Of a stretch of 64,000 bases of DNA, positions 32,026-40,996 are shown in pieces. A program made the position numbers and the translations under genes. The notes beneath the pieces were generated by a model. The model was not told the origin of the DNA and searched no databases. It was given only the letters and a program-made list of their open reading frames with translations. Location: NCBI GenBank assembly GCA_026692665.1, contig JAPLOF010000057.1:1-64000 (forward strand), in the 5' to 3' direction. The stretch comes from Planctomycetota bacterium (GTDB lineage: Bacteria; Planctomycetota; UBA1135; GCA-002686595). Positions within the stretch are counted from its first letter, which is position 1; each line of letters begins with the position of its first letter.

Positions 32026-33738
32026 TCAGCCGCCGCGCGCGTCGGGTGCCTTGGCCGGCGCACGCCACACGGTGAGGCCGTTGATCACGGTCATCCGCAC
32101 GGAGTCCTTCAAGAGCTCGGCCGGGGCGCAGGTCGTCGGATCGACGCCCAGCACGGTCAGGTCGCAGGCGTAACCCGGCAACAGCCGGCCGCGCCGATCG
32201 TCCTGTCGCACCGCCCACGCCGCGCCGCTCGTGAAGCCGGCCAGGGCCGATGCGCCGTCGAGGCGCTGCTCGGGGAGCAGAGCTTCCTCCGGCTTGCCGC
32301 CCGCCTTCGTGCGGGTCCGCGCCGCGAACAGGCCCTCGAGCGGATCGGGCTTCTCCACGGGAAAATCGCTGCCCAGCGCGAGGCGGCCGAGTTCCGGCGC
32401 CAGTGCGCGCCAAGCGTAGGCTCCGCGCGTGCGCTCGGGCCCCAGTCGTGCCTCGACCCAGGCCATGTCGCTCGTCGCGTGGGTCGGCTGCATGGAAGGC
32501 ACGACGCCCAGCGCGGGGAAACGCGGCCAGTCCTTGGGGGCGACGACCTGCGCGTGTTCGATGCGGGGCCGCAAGTCGCGGAAGCCCGGGACGGCGATCG
32601 AGAGGCGCTCGTAGGCATCGAGCACGATGCGGTTCGCGCGGTCGCCGATCGCGTGGACCGCCGGCTGCAGGCCCGCGCGCGTCACGAGCGCGAGGCGCGT
32701 CGCGAGATCGTCCTCGGTGAGGAGCAGGAGCCCCTTCTCTCCGGGCGCGTCCGAGTACGGTTCGAGCAGGGCCGCGCCGCGCGACCCGAGCGCACCGTCG
32801 GCGTAGAGCTTGACGCCCGGGACCGACAGCATGTCGCGCGGATCGGGGGCCAGCGGGAATCCGGCCAGTGCTTTCTTGTCGAGCGGCCCCATGCCGTCGA
32901 GGTAGGCCACGACGCGCAGCTTGAGCTCGCCGCTGGCGCGCAGGTCCTGGAGCAGGGCCAGCATGGGACGGCTCGTGCCCATGTCGTGCACGCAGGTGAG
33001 CCCCACCGAGAGCAACTTCTCCTGGGCGGCGAGGAAGCGCTTGCGCGCGAGCTGCGGCGCGGGGCTCGGGATCACGCGCTCGACGAGCTTCGTGGCCGCG
33101 TCGAGCAGGATCCCGGTCGCGCGCCCGTCCTCGTCCAGGAACACGCGACCGCCCTGGACCTTGGGCTCCGGATCGAGGACGCCGTCGAGGCCGGCCAGCG
33201 CGAGCGCGGCTGCGTTGCAGAGCGCGGCGTGCCCGTCGACCCGCTCCAGGAACACCGGATGGTCCGGCGTCGCGGTCGAGAGCAGGAGGTGGTGCGGGAA
33301 CTCCCCGCCCTCCCACCGGTTCTGGTCCCAGCCGCGTCCGCGGACCCACGTTCCGGCCGGCAGCTTCGCCGCGGCGGCGGCGACGCGTTCGACCATCGCG
33401 GCGAAGGTCGCGACGCCGCCGAGGTCGATCTCGTCGAGCGCGGCACCGTACCCCTCGAGGTGGCCGTGCGCGTCCTGGAGGCCGGGCACGATGCACGCGC
33501 CGCGCAGGTCGATGCGCTTGGCTCCGTGCGCATCGGGCCGCTGCGCGAGCTCCTCGAGGGTCCCGGTCGCGACGACGAGGCCGTCGCGCTCGAGCAGCGC
33601 GGTGGCGCTGCCGCCGTGGCCGTCGTTCAGCACGAAGCGCCCTCCGTGGTAGAGGGTCGCGTCGGAGGTCGGAGCGCCCGCGAAGGCGCCGATGGCGAGA
33701 CCGGCCACGAAGGCCAGGTGGAAGATGGAACGGATCAC
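32026..33738 (-). CDS. Exported amidohydrolase, YtcJ-like
   Basis: 570 residues with an N-terminal signal peptide (MIRSIFHLAFVAGLAIGAFA). The metal-dependent amidohydrolase fold shows H91 and H93 in VPGLQDAHGHLEGYG, YADGALGSRGAALLEPY, VHAIGDRANRIVLDAY, IEHAQVV and the Asp in LGSDFPVEKPDPL. This is the YtcJ/AepA subgroup, whose substrates are largely unknown. It is divergent from the SDR gene. Confidence 0.9.
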   Translation of the reverse strand: MIRSIFHLAFVAGLAIGAFAGAPTSDATLYHGGRFVLNDGHGGSATALLERDGLVVATGTLEELAQRPDAHGAKRIDLRGACIVPGLQDAHGHLEGYGAALDEIDLGGVATFAAMVERVAAAAAKLPAGTWVRGRGWDQNRWEGGEFPHHLLLSTATPDHPVFLERVDGHAALCNAAALALAGLDGVLDPEPKVQGGRVFLDEDGRATGILLDAATKLVERVIPSPAPQLARKRFLAAQEKLLSVGLTCVHDMGTSRPMLALLQDLRASGELKLRVVAYLDGMGPLDKKALAGFPLAPDPRDMLSVPGVKLYADGALGSRGAALLEPYSDAPGEKGLLLLTEDDLATRLALVTRAGLQPAVHAIGDRANRIVLDAYERLSIAVPGFRDLRPRIEHAQVVAPKDWPRFPALGVVPSMQPTHATSDMAWVEARLGPERTRGAYAWRALAPELGRLALGSDFPVEKPDPLEGLFAARTRTKAGGKPEEALLPEQRLDGASALAGFTSGAAWAVRQDDRRGRLLPGYACDLTVLGVDPTTCAPAELLKDSVRMTVINGLTVWRAPAKAPDARGG

Positions 33739-33836
33739 GGTGTCATGGCTCTCGTGCGCAAGTCGTTCTATCGGTCGCGGCGTGCGGCCCCCTGGAACGC
33801 GGGGAAGCGAAATCCCTTCCGGGCTACACTCCGGCG

Positions 33837-34577
33837 ATGTCGAGTCTCCAAAACCGCAGGGCGATCGTCACGGGAGCATCCTCAGGAATCGGAGCCGCCA
33901 CGGCCCGGGCGCTGGCCGCCCGCGGTGCCGAGGTCGTCCTCGTCGGTCGGGACAGGGCCCGCCTGGCGGCCGTCCAGGCGCAGTGCCCGGGTTCACGGAT
34001 CGTGGAGCTCGACGTGCGCGACGCCGCCGCGGTGCAGCACGCGCTGGGCGGCCTGGGCGCCGACCTGGTGGTGAACAACGCCGGCCTCGCCCTGGGCGCC
34101 GAGAAGCTCCCCGACGGCGACCCGTCCGAGTGGGCGGTCGTGATCGACACGAACCTGAAGGGCGTCCTGCACGTCCTGCACGCGACCCTGCCCGCGATGC
34201 GGGCGGCCGGGCGCGGCGACCACGTGCTGCTCGGGAGCGTGGCCGGTCGGCAGGTCTACCCGGGTGGAAATGTCTACTGCGCGACGAAACACGCCGTGCG
34301 GGCGCTGTACGAGGCGCAGCGGCTCGATCTCGCGGGTTCCGGCGTGCGCGTGTCCACGGTCGATCCGGGCATGGTGGAGACCGGGTTCAGCGGCGTCCGC
34401 TTCCGGGGGGACCAGGCGCGCGCCAAGGCGGTGTACCAGGGCATGACTCCGCTCGCCCCGGAGGACGTGGCCGACGCGATCGTGTGGGTCGTGACGCGTC
34501 CCGCGCACGTGAACGTGGGCGAGGTCGTCCTGTGGCCGACGGACCAGGCCAGCACGACCACGGTGCAGCGGCGTTGA
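33837..34577 (+). CDS. Short-chain dehydrogenase/reductase, YdfG-like
   Basis: 246 residues of classical SDR. The cofactor motif is TGASSGIG at 12-19, followed by NNAGLA, the catalytic Ser in LLGSVAGRQVYPGGNVY and Y147-x3-K151 in YCATK. The tail VARPAHVNVGEVV-like segment (TRPAHVNVGEVVLWPT) matches the NADP-dependent 3-hydroxy acid dehydrogenase group. It probably oxidises or reduces small hydroxy acids. It ends 16 bp before the sigma-54 regulator gene. Confidence 0.93.
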   Translation: MSSLQNRRAIVTGASSGIGAATARALAARGAEVVLVGRDRARLAAVQAQCPGSRIVELDVRDAAAVQHALGGLGADLVVNNAGLALGAEKLPDGDPSEWAVVIDTNLKGVLHVLHATLPAMRAAGRGDHVLLGSVAGRQVYPGGNVYCATKHAVRALYEAQRLDLAGSGVRVSTVDPGMVETGFSGVRFRGDQARAKAVYQGMTPLAPEDVADAIVWVVTRPAHVNVGEVVLWPTDQASTTTVQRR

Positions 34578-34593
34578 AGATCCGCGCTCCGAC

Positions 34594-36018
34594 ATGTCGA
34601 AAAGAAACGACGTGTCGGAACGCCTCGACTCCCCTGCCCCGCGTCCCGGGACCGTGCTCGTCTGCGACGACGACGGCTCGGCGCGCGAGCTCGCACGCAT
34701 GCTGAAGGCCGCCGGCCACCGCGCCGAGGCCGTGGCGGGCGGGACGCGCCTCGCACGCGCCCTGCGCGCGGGGACGGCGGACGTGCTCCTGTGCGACGCG
34801 CACAGCGCCGGACTCGACGTGGCGCAGGAACTCGGGCGCCTGGACACGCCCCCGGCCTGGATCGAGCTCGCGGGGTTCGGCTCGATCGAGGACGCGGTCG
34901 ATGCGGTGCGCCGCGGCGCGGCCGAGTGCCTGCAGAAGCCCTGCGAACCGGAGGAGGTGCTCCTGGCCGTCGCGCGAGCCCTCGAGGCGCGCGACCTGCG
35001 CGCCGAGAACCGTCGCCTGCGCGACGACCTCGCGGGACGCGTCGAGGCCGGCGCGATCGCGACGCGCGATCCGCGCATGAAGCAGGTGCTCGCCACGATC
35101 GACGCCGTCGCGGACACGCGCGCGACCGTGCTCATCGAAGGCGAGAGCGGCACGGGCAAGACGCTGCTGGCGCGCACGCTGCACCAGCGCTCCGGCCGCG
35201 CGAGCGGCCCGTTCGTCGAAGTGAACTGCGGCGCGATCCCGGCCGGACTCCTCGAGAGCGAGCTGTTCGGGTCCGCGCGCGGGTCCTTCACGGGCGCGAC
35301 GAAGGACCGACCCGGGCGCTTCGAGGCCGCCGACGGCGGCACGTTGTTCCTCGACGAGATCGGAACGGCGTCGCCCGAGCTGCAGGTGAAGCTCCTGCGC
35401 GTGCTCCAGGACCGGGCTTTCGAGCGCGTCGGCGAGACGCAGACCCGCACGGCCGACGTGCGCGTCGTGGCGGCGACGAACGTCGATCTCGCGCGGGCGG
35501 TCGCCGAGGGCCGGTTCCGCGAGGATCTCCTCTGGCGCCTGCGGGTCGTCAGCCTGGAGCTGCCGCCCCTGCGCGAGCGCGCCGCGGACCTCGCGTTGCT
35601 CACCGAGCGCGTGCTCGACCGCCTGGCCCGCGAGCACGGCCGTCCGCGCCGGGCGCTGTCCGCGGCGGCGCTCGCCGCCTGTGCCGCGCACCGCTGGCCG
35701 GGCAACGTGCGCGAGCTGGAACACCGGCTCGAACGCGCGGTCCTCCTGGCGCGCGGCCAGGAGATCGAGCCCCTGGACCTCGGAGAGGACTTCGCGCCCG
35801 CCGCGCCGATCCCCGGCTCGAATCCGGAGCTCTTCCAGCCGGGGAAGAACCTGAAGGAGCTGCTCGAGGGTCCGGAACGCGAGATCCTGCGGCAGGCGCT
35901 CCAGCACTGCGCCGGTTCCCGCAAGGACGCCGCGCATCTGCTCGGCATCGACCGCACCACCCTGTTCAACAAGATGCGCCGCCACGGTCTCATGGCGTTC
36001 CCCGCGCGCCCCGAGTAG
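34594..36018 (+). CDS. Sigma-54-dependent activator with atypical receiver domain
   Basis: 474 residues: receiver domain (about 12-125), AAA+ domain (about 155-385) and Fis-type HTH (about 430-474). The AAA+ module is intact: Walker A GESGTGK (183-189), GSFTGA loop (230-235, a GAFTGA variant that contacts sigma-54), Walker B LFLDEIG and [16 protein letters not shown]. The HTH is [19 protein letters not shown]. The receiver keeps an acidic pocket, Asp68 and Lys115. The switch Thr is replaced by Ala93 (IELAGFGS) and the usual MPG after the phospho-Asp is absent (DAHSAGLD). No histidine kinase is adjacent. It likely controls the flanking exopolysaccharide genes, resembling PrsR. Confidence 0.93.
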   Translation: MSKRNDVSERLDSPAPRPGTVLVCDDDGSARELARMLKAAGHRAEAVAGGTRLARALRAGTADVLLCDAHSAGLDVAQELGRLDTPPAWIELAGFGSIEDAVDAVRRGAAECLQKPCEPEEVLLAVARALEARDLRAENRRLRDDLAGRVEAGAIATRDPRMKQVLATIDAVADTRATVLIEGESGTGKTLLARTLHQRSGRASGPFVEVNCGAIPAGLLESELFGSARGSFTGATKDRPGRFEAADGGTLFLDEIGTASPELQVKLLRVLQDRAFERVGETQTRTADVRVVAATNVDLARAVAEGRFREDLLWRLRVVSLELPPLRERAADLALLTERVLDRLAREHGRPRRALSAAALAACAAHRWPGNVRELEHRLERAVLLARGQEIEPLDLGEDFAPAAPIPGSNPELFQPGKNLKELLEGPEREILRQALQHCAGSRKDAAHLLGIDRTTLFNKMRRHGLMAFPARPE

Positions 36019-36051
36019 AACCCTCCGTCCTCCGCCCACGAACACCCGCCC

Positions 36052-39000
36052 ATGCGCTGGACCACCTGGACGCTCTTCTTCGCCGCCGTCGCCGTCCTCC
36101 TGGGCGTCGGCGCGATGGTGTCACGCCAATCGCGCGTGACGCCCGAGGAGTTCCTGGCGGCGGTCGAGAAGCGCATCGCGGATGGACGCTACGACCGCGA
36201 GCAGACCCTGCTGAACCTCGACCAGGTGCTCGAGCGCGCGCGCGAAGCCAGCGACGCGGACCTGGAGTCGCGCGTGCTCCTGCGGCGCGGCCGCATCCTG
36301 ATGGAGCTCGGAGCCTGGGATCGGGCGCGCACGGACCTCCTGGCCGTCGCCGAGCGCCGGCCGGCGGACCCCGAGGTCGAGTCCGACCTCATCGAGCTCG
36401 AGACGCAGGTCGGCGACTTCGCCGCCGCGGAAGCGCGCGTGCGGCGCGGACTGGAACGCGCCCCCGATTCGCCCGACTCCTGGACGCGGCTCGGCCGCCT
36501 GCACCGACTGGCCGCCGAGAAGAGCGAGAGCGCCGCGATCGAACTGCTCGCGCGCGTCCTGCCGCCCGACGATCTCGCCGAGGCGCGCACGAGCCTCGGG
36601 CGCTCGATCGCGCTGGACCCCGCGGACGTCTCGCGCCCGGCTTTCGCCCAGCGGTTGCGCGCCGTCCTGCGCGACTCCGACGAGGAGGTGCTCCAGCAGG
36701 TGCTGCGCTTCACCGACCGTGCCACCGAAGAGTCGTGGCAGGCGCGCGACGCCTTCGCGCGGGCCCTGGAGCGCGGGGTGACCCCCGAGCCCCTGGCCGG
36801 ACTGCTCGAGCTCTTCGCGCAGGCGGGGCGCCCCGATCTGGCGGCGGACCTGGCTTCCGCGACCTTGCGTTTCGACGTCCTGCGCACGGATCCGGCCGTC
36901 GCGCAGGCCCTGCTCGCCGCGCTCGAGGATCTCGGCCGCTTCCGCTACGCGAGCGAACTCGCGCGCCAGTGGGCGCAGCGCCGCGCTCCGCTGGACGCCA
37001 CGTTCCTGTCCCTCCTGGCGCGCATCGGTCTGCGCGCCGACAAGTGGGAACTCATGTTCGAGGCCGGCGGCGAGCTGCGCGGCGTCGGCACGTCGGACGA
37101 CGAAGCCGCGGCGCGCTTCTACCAGGGCCTCGGGCTCGTGCGCGGCAACCAGGACCAGCCCGGACGGACCTTCCTGCGCTCGTTCGTGGCCTCGACGTCG
37201 CCCGATCCGGTCCCCGGGGGCCGGGCGATGGCCTGGCGCGCGATCGCGAAGGCCTCGCGGGTCATGGGCGAGCCGGAGTTCGAGCGCGAGGCGCTGCAAG
37301 GCGCGCTGGAGCTCGAGCCGGACTTCGACGGCACGCTCCAGCTCCGCATGGCGGAGCTCCTGATGGCCGCTCCCCACGGCGGCTACCGCATCCCCGAGAC
37401 GCGCTTCGCGAAGGGCATGAGCCTCCTGCCGCAGCGCACGCAGGAGCTGCTCCCGCGCTGGCACGAGATCGGCAAGCGCGAACTCGCGTCGATCGGGTTC
37501 GACCCCGAGGCCGTGCGAGCGGAACTGCTCCGGAACAGGATCTGGACACCGGCCTCGGACGCGAGCCCCTACGAGCTCTTCCGCCTGGCCGAACTGCACC
37601 ACGCCGCGGGCGACGAAGCGCGCGCGCAGGCGCACCTGGACCGTCTCCTCGTGATCGTGCCCGGCTTCGTCCCCGCCCTCGACCTCGCGCTCGACGTCGC
37701 GCGCAAGCAGACGAGCCAGAAGCGCCTGCTCGCGGCCGTGTCCGCGCGCATCGCGGCGGGTGGACGCACGCCGGAGACCGCGGCCGTGCTGCGAGAGATC
37801 CCGCTCGAGGATCTCGAGCCGCGCGACGTCCACGACCTGATGCGCGCCGATCCCGAGTACTTCGGACGCATCGCCGCCGCGGAGACCCTGGCGCGGGAGG
37901 GCCGGCCGCGCTCCGCCCTGGCCCTGCTCGAGACGATCGAGGGCGAGAAACTGGGCGACGAGGCGCGCGTCCTGGCGGCGCGACTCCACCTCGACGCCGG
38001 ACAACCCGAGCGCGCGTGGGCGCTCCTGCAGCCCATGGGACGCTCGCTGACCGCGGTGCCCCAGGCGATCGATCTGGCGGTGCGCGCGGCGTGCTCGAGC
38101 GGCGCGACCGCGGAGGCACGCGCGCTGCTCGGCCTCGCCGCCGTGGACCGGAAGCTCGCGCGGGGCCGACGCATGAACCTCGCCAGTCTGGCGCTGCGCG
38201 CGGGCGAGATCGCCGGAGCACGACAACTCCTGTCGGCGATCGACACGATCCCCGCCGCGCGCGGCGGAGACCTGTGCCTGCAGCTCGCCGTCGCCGCGAC
38301 GCTCGCGGGCGACGCGGCCGGGTCGAAGCGTGCCCTCGCGCGCGCCGAGGCTTTCGACACGCGCGGCGGACTCGAGCGCGTGCTCCTCGCGATCGCGATC
38401 CAGGAAGGGCGCGCCGACGAGTGGAAGGCGCTCGCGGAGCGCGTGGCCTCGAAGAGCCAGGGCCCCGTCGACCCGCTGCTCGATGCGGCCCTGCTCGTCC
38501 TGCGCGGACGAGACGCCGACGCGCGCACGCAAGTCGCGAAGGGCTTCGGGGCCGGGACGACGCTCGACGCGCGCTGGGCGATCGTCGCCCGGTCGATGCC
38601 CGCGCAGCCCGACGAAGTCGCCCCGGTGAGCCCGCGCCTCGGCGTCGCCGCCGCGCGCACGCTCGACGCTTTCGTGGACAGTCTCTCCCCCATCCGCGAC
38701 CGACGCGCCGGCGCGGCCTGGGTCGTGCAGAGCGCGATGGCCGAGTCCGTGCCGATGGCGATCGCCGCCATGCGCGCACAGGTCGCGCAGGCCCAGGGCG
38801 AGGCGCGACTCTGGCCGACGTGGCTCCTGTCGTTCTTGAGCCAGCGCATCGGCGATGCGAAGACCGCGCGCGAGGGCGCGGACGCGGTGCTGACCCTGGC
38901 CCCCGACATGGAGCCGGCGTGGGACCTGCGCGAGACGTTGGAGCCCGAGTTGCACCTCGACCGCGCGGCCTACGGGCTGTTCCGCGGCGAAAGGCTGCAG

Positions 39001-40104
39001 GCGCTGGGCCGTTCCGAGGGGTCGAGCAGCGCGGATCGCGAGGATCGCGCCCGCTGGCTCGCCGCCCGCGGCGAGCACGCGGCCGCCGTGGAGCTGGCGG
39101 ACCGGAAGACCTCCGACGCACCGCCGACGGCCGAGCTGACCGCGATCGCCGGGCGATCGCTCCTCGAGCTGGGACGCCCGCGAGAAGCCGTCGAACGCCT
39201 GGCTCGAGCCCTGGCGTCGGTTCCGAAGCCGATCGACGTGCACGGCTGCATCGCCGACCTCCTCGCGGCCGTGGACGCGGCCGAGGCGTCCACTGACCCG
39301 CTGCCGCTGGCGGACGCCGTGACGATGCTGACCCGCCTGGCGTCGATCCACGCGAACGACCCGCGCCTCGTACTGGCGTTGGCGCGCATCGACCTGGAAG
39401 TGGACGCGCGCAATCCGGCCCTGGGAGTCCAGCGCGCGATCTCCCGCCTCGAACGCTACCGTTCGACCCACCGCGACCAGGGCCTCGACGCGGCCGAGCA
39501 CGGCGCGGCCGCGGCGTGGATCGAGTTCCTCGCGCGACTCGATCCGGATCGCGCCCTGCGCCTCGCCGACGAGGAGCTCGACCTCGACCCGGGCTCCATG
39601 ACGACGTGGCTCGCCGCCGCGCGCGTGCACGAGACGCGCGGAGACCGGACGCGCGCCGTCGCCGAGTTGCGACTCGCCGCGCGGATCACCGACCGGGGCG
39701 AGGTCTCGCGCGAGATCCTGCGCATCCGCGCTCAGTCGGACATGGAGCCGACCGAAGTCGTGAACAACGTCGCCGCGATCCAGGCGCTGGAGGGACGCGC
39801 GGAGCCCGACCCGGCGCTCCACCTGCTCGCCGCACGCAGCTACCTGAACCTGGGGCCGCGGCTCAGCGCACAGGCGCTGGAGTCGGCCCGCGCCGCGCGC
39901 GCGCACCCGCTGGCGACGCCGTCGCAGCGTCGCGCCGCCGCCCTGCTGACCGCGATCGCGATCCTGGCGCGCGGTCGCGAATCGGAGCTCGGTGAAGCGG
40001 TGGCGCTCCTCGCGGACCTCGCCCCCGAGCGGCCGTCGCGCCTCGAGGACGACTTCCTGCGCGCGCTGCGCGGGCTCGCCCGGCCGGTCGCGAAGCCCGA
40101 GTAG
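36052..40104 (+). CDS. Very large TPR-like repeat protein, membrane-anchored
   Basis: 1350 residues. An N-terminal helix (WTLFFAAVAVLLGVGAMV) acts as signal anchor. The rest is almost wholly Ala/Leu/Arg/Glu-rich helical repeats of about 34 residues, as in tetratricopeptide proteins: for example LLRRGRILMELGAWDRARTD, ELETQVGDFAAAEARVRRGL and RSLLELGRPREAVERLARAL. There is no catalytic domain. It follows the sigma-54 regulator by 33 bp and converges on the polysaccharide locus. That suits a periplasmic scaffold comparable to PrsT of exosortase-type loci, but repeats alone cannot prove it. Confidence 0.85.
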   Translation: MRWTTWTLFFAAVAVLLGVGAMVSRQSRVTPEEFLAAVEKRIADGRYDREQTLLNLDQVLERAREASDADLESRVLLRRGRILMELGAWDRARTDLLAVAERRPADPEVESDLIELETQVGDFAAAEARVRRGLERAPDSPDSWTRLGRLHRLAAEKSESAAIELLARVLPPDDLAEARTSLGRSIALDPADVSRPAFAQRLRAVLRDSDEEVLQQVLRFTDRATEESWQARDAFARALERGVTPEPLAGLLELFAQAGRPDLAADLASATLRFDVLRTDPAVAQALLAALEDLGRFRYASELARQWAQRRAPLDATFLSLLARIGLRADKWELMFEAGGELRGVGTSDDEAAARFYQGLGLVRGNQDQPGRTFLRSFVASTSPDPVPGGRAMAWRAIAKASRVMGEPEFEREALQGALELEPDFDGTLQLRMAELLMAAPHGGYRIPETRFAKGMSLLPQRTQELLPRWHEIGKRELASIGFDPEAVRAELLRNRIWTPASDASPYELFRLAELHHAAGDEARAQAHLDRLLVIVPGFVPALDLALDVARKQTSQKRLLAAVSARIAAGGRTPETAAVLREIPLEDLEPRDVHDLMRADPEYFGRIAAAETLAREGRPRSALALLETIEGEKLGDEARVLAARLHLDAGQPERAWALLQPMGRSLTAVPQAIDLAVRAACSSGATAEARALLGLAAVDRKLARGRRMNLASLALRAGEIAGARQLLSAIDTIPAARGGDLCLQLAVAATLAGDAAGSKRALARAEAFDTRGGLERVLLAIAIQEGRADEWKALAERVASKSQGPVDPLLDAALLVLRGRDADARTQVAKGFGAGTTLDARWAIVARSMPAQPDEVAPVSPRLGVAAARTLDAFVDSLSPIRDRRAGAAWVVQSAMAESVPMAIAAMRAQVAQAQGEARLWPTWLLSFLSQRIGDAKTAREGADAVLTLAPDMEPAWDLRETLEPELHLDRAAYGLFRGERLQALGRSEGSSSADREDRARWLAARGEHAAAVELADRKTSDAPPTAELTAIAGRSLLELGRPREAVERLARALASVPKPIDVHGCIADLLAAVDAAEASTDPLPLADAVTMLTRLASIHANDPRLVLALARIDLEVDARNPALGVQRAISRLERYRSTHRDQGLDAAEHGAAAAWIEFLARLDPDRALRLADEELDLDPGSMTTWLAAARVHETRGDRTRAVAELRLAARITDRGEVSREILRIRAQSDMEPTEVVNNVAAIQALEGRAEPDPALHLLAARSYLNLGPRLSAQALESARAARAHPLATPSQRRAAALLTAIAILARGRESELGEAVALLADLAPERPSRLEDDFLRALRGLARPVAKPE

Positions 40105-40125
40105 GCGAGAGCGCTCCCGCAGAGC

Positions 40126-40989
40126 TCAGACTTCGAACCCGCGCGCGCGCAGGGACTCGGCCATCGTGCCGAAGCGGAACCGCTCCAGGAGGGCTTCCAG
40201 ACGCGGCAACGTGCGATCGAGGTTCAGGTAGTGACGGAACCGCGCGCTGAGCGGCGCGTCGACGCGCGGCTGCTCGGGGTCCAGCTCCCAGGGGTGCAGG
40301 TACAGGGCGGCCGGCCGGCCGTCGCTCTCGAGGCTCGCCAGCGCGCGACGCGTCGCCCACAGCGGCAGCAACCGGAAGTACCCCCCACCGCCGACCGGCC
40401 AATTGCGGCCCAGCGCGCGCCACGTCGCGACGGGGAACTCGAGGATGCTGCCGCCGGCGGCTCCGACGCGCGAGATGCCGGGATCGAAGTCCGGGACGCC
40501 GTAGGTCGGGTGCGAAACCGGGTGCACGCTCGAGTCGTAGCGGTATCCGCGTTCGACCAGCACGTCGAAGGCCCACCAGGTCGAACGCGAGAGCGAGAAC
40601 GTCGAAGCACGGAATCCGATGGGCCGCGGAGCACCGGCCGCGACGAGCGCCGCCTCGGTCCGCGCGAGGTCCTCCACGAATCGATCGCGACCGAGGTCCT
40701 GCAGGAAGAGGTGCTCGTAACCGTGGCTGGCGATCTCGTGGCCGGCGTCGACGCAGCGACGCACGAGCGCCGGATGGCGCTCCGCGACCCAACCGAGCCA
40801 GAAGAAGGTGGCGCGAGCCTTCCGTCGGTCGAGCAGCGCGAGGATGCGGTCCATCCCGACGTCGAGCCGCGAAGGGACTCCGTCCCAGTCGTCGCGGCCG
40901 AAGGCTCCGCGGAAGTTCGCGACCTGGAAGTACTCCTCGACGTCGAAGGAGAGCGCGTGCAGGACTTCGGTGCGTGCGACGGTCGTCAT
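40126..40989 (-). CDS. Polysaccharide deacetylase of the exosortase-A (PEP-CTERM) type
   Basis: 287 residues from ATG 40989, 7 bp after the stop of the amidotransferase gene; an ATG at 41010 inside that gene is an alternative. The NodB fold begins with HALSFDVEEYFQVANF (Asp16), the signature start of deacetylases linked to XrtA loci. The zinc site is GHEIASHGYEHLF. FRASTFSLSRSTWWAFDVL and SSVHPVSHPTYG follow, and the LHPWELDP near the end belongs to the extra C-terminal region of this subgroup. It probably deacetylates the exopolysaccharide. Confidence 0.9.
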   Translation of the reverse strand: MTTVARTEVLHALSFDVEEYFQVANFRGAFGRDDWDGVPSRLDVGMDRILALLDRRKARATFFWLGWVAERHPALVRRCVDAGHEIASHGYEHLFLQDLGRDRFVEDLARTEAALVAAGAPRPIGFRASTFSLSRSTWWAFDVLVERGYRYDSSVHPVSHPTYGVPDFDPGISRVGAAGGSILEFPVATWRALGRNWPVGGGGYFRLLPLWATRRALASLESDGRPAALYLHPWELDPEQPRVDAPLSARFRHYLNLDRTLPRLEALLERFRFGTMAESLRARGFEV

Positions 40990-40996
40990 GGCCGGA

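Noticed and set aside
36121..39906. Very long open frames antisense to, or in another frame of, the TPR-like protein (also 34791-39296 on the plus strand)
   Set aside because: High GC removes stops in all frames; the predicted sequences are Arg/Ala/Gly/Pro-rich without domains, while the chosen frame has a signal anchor and regular repeats.
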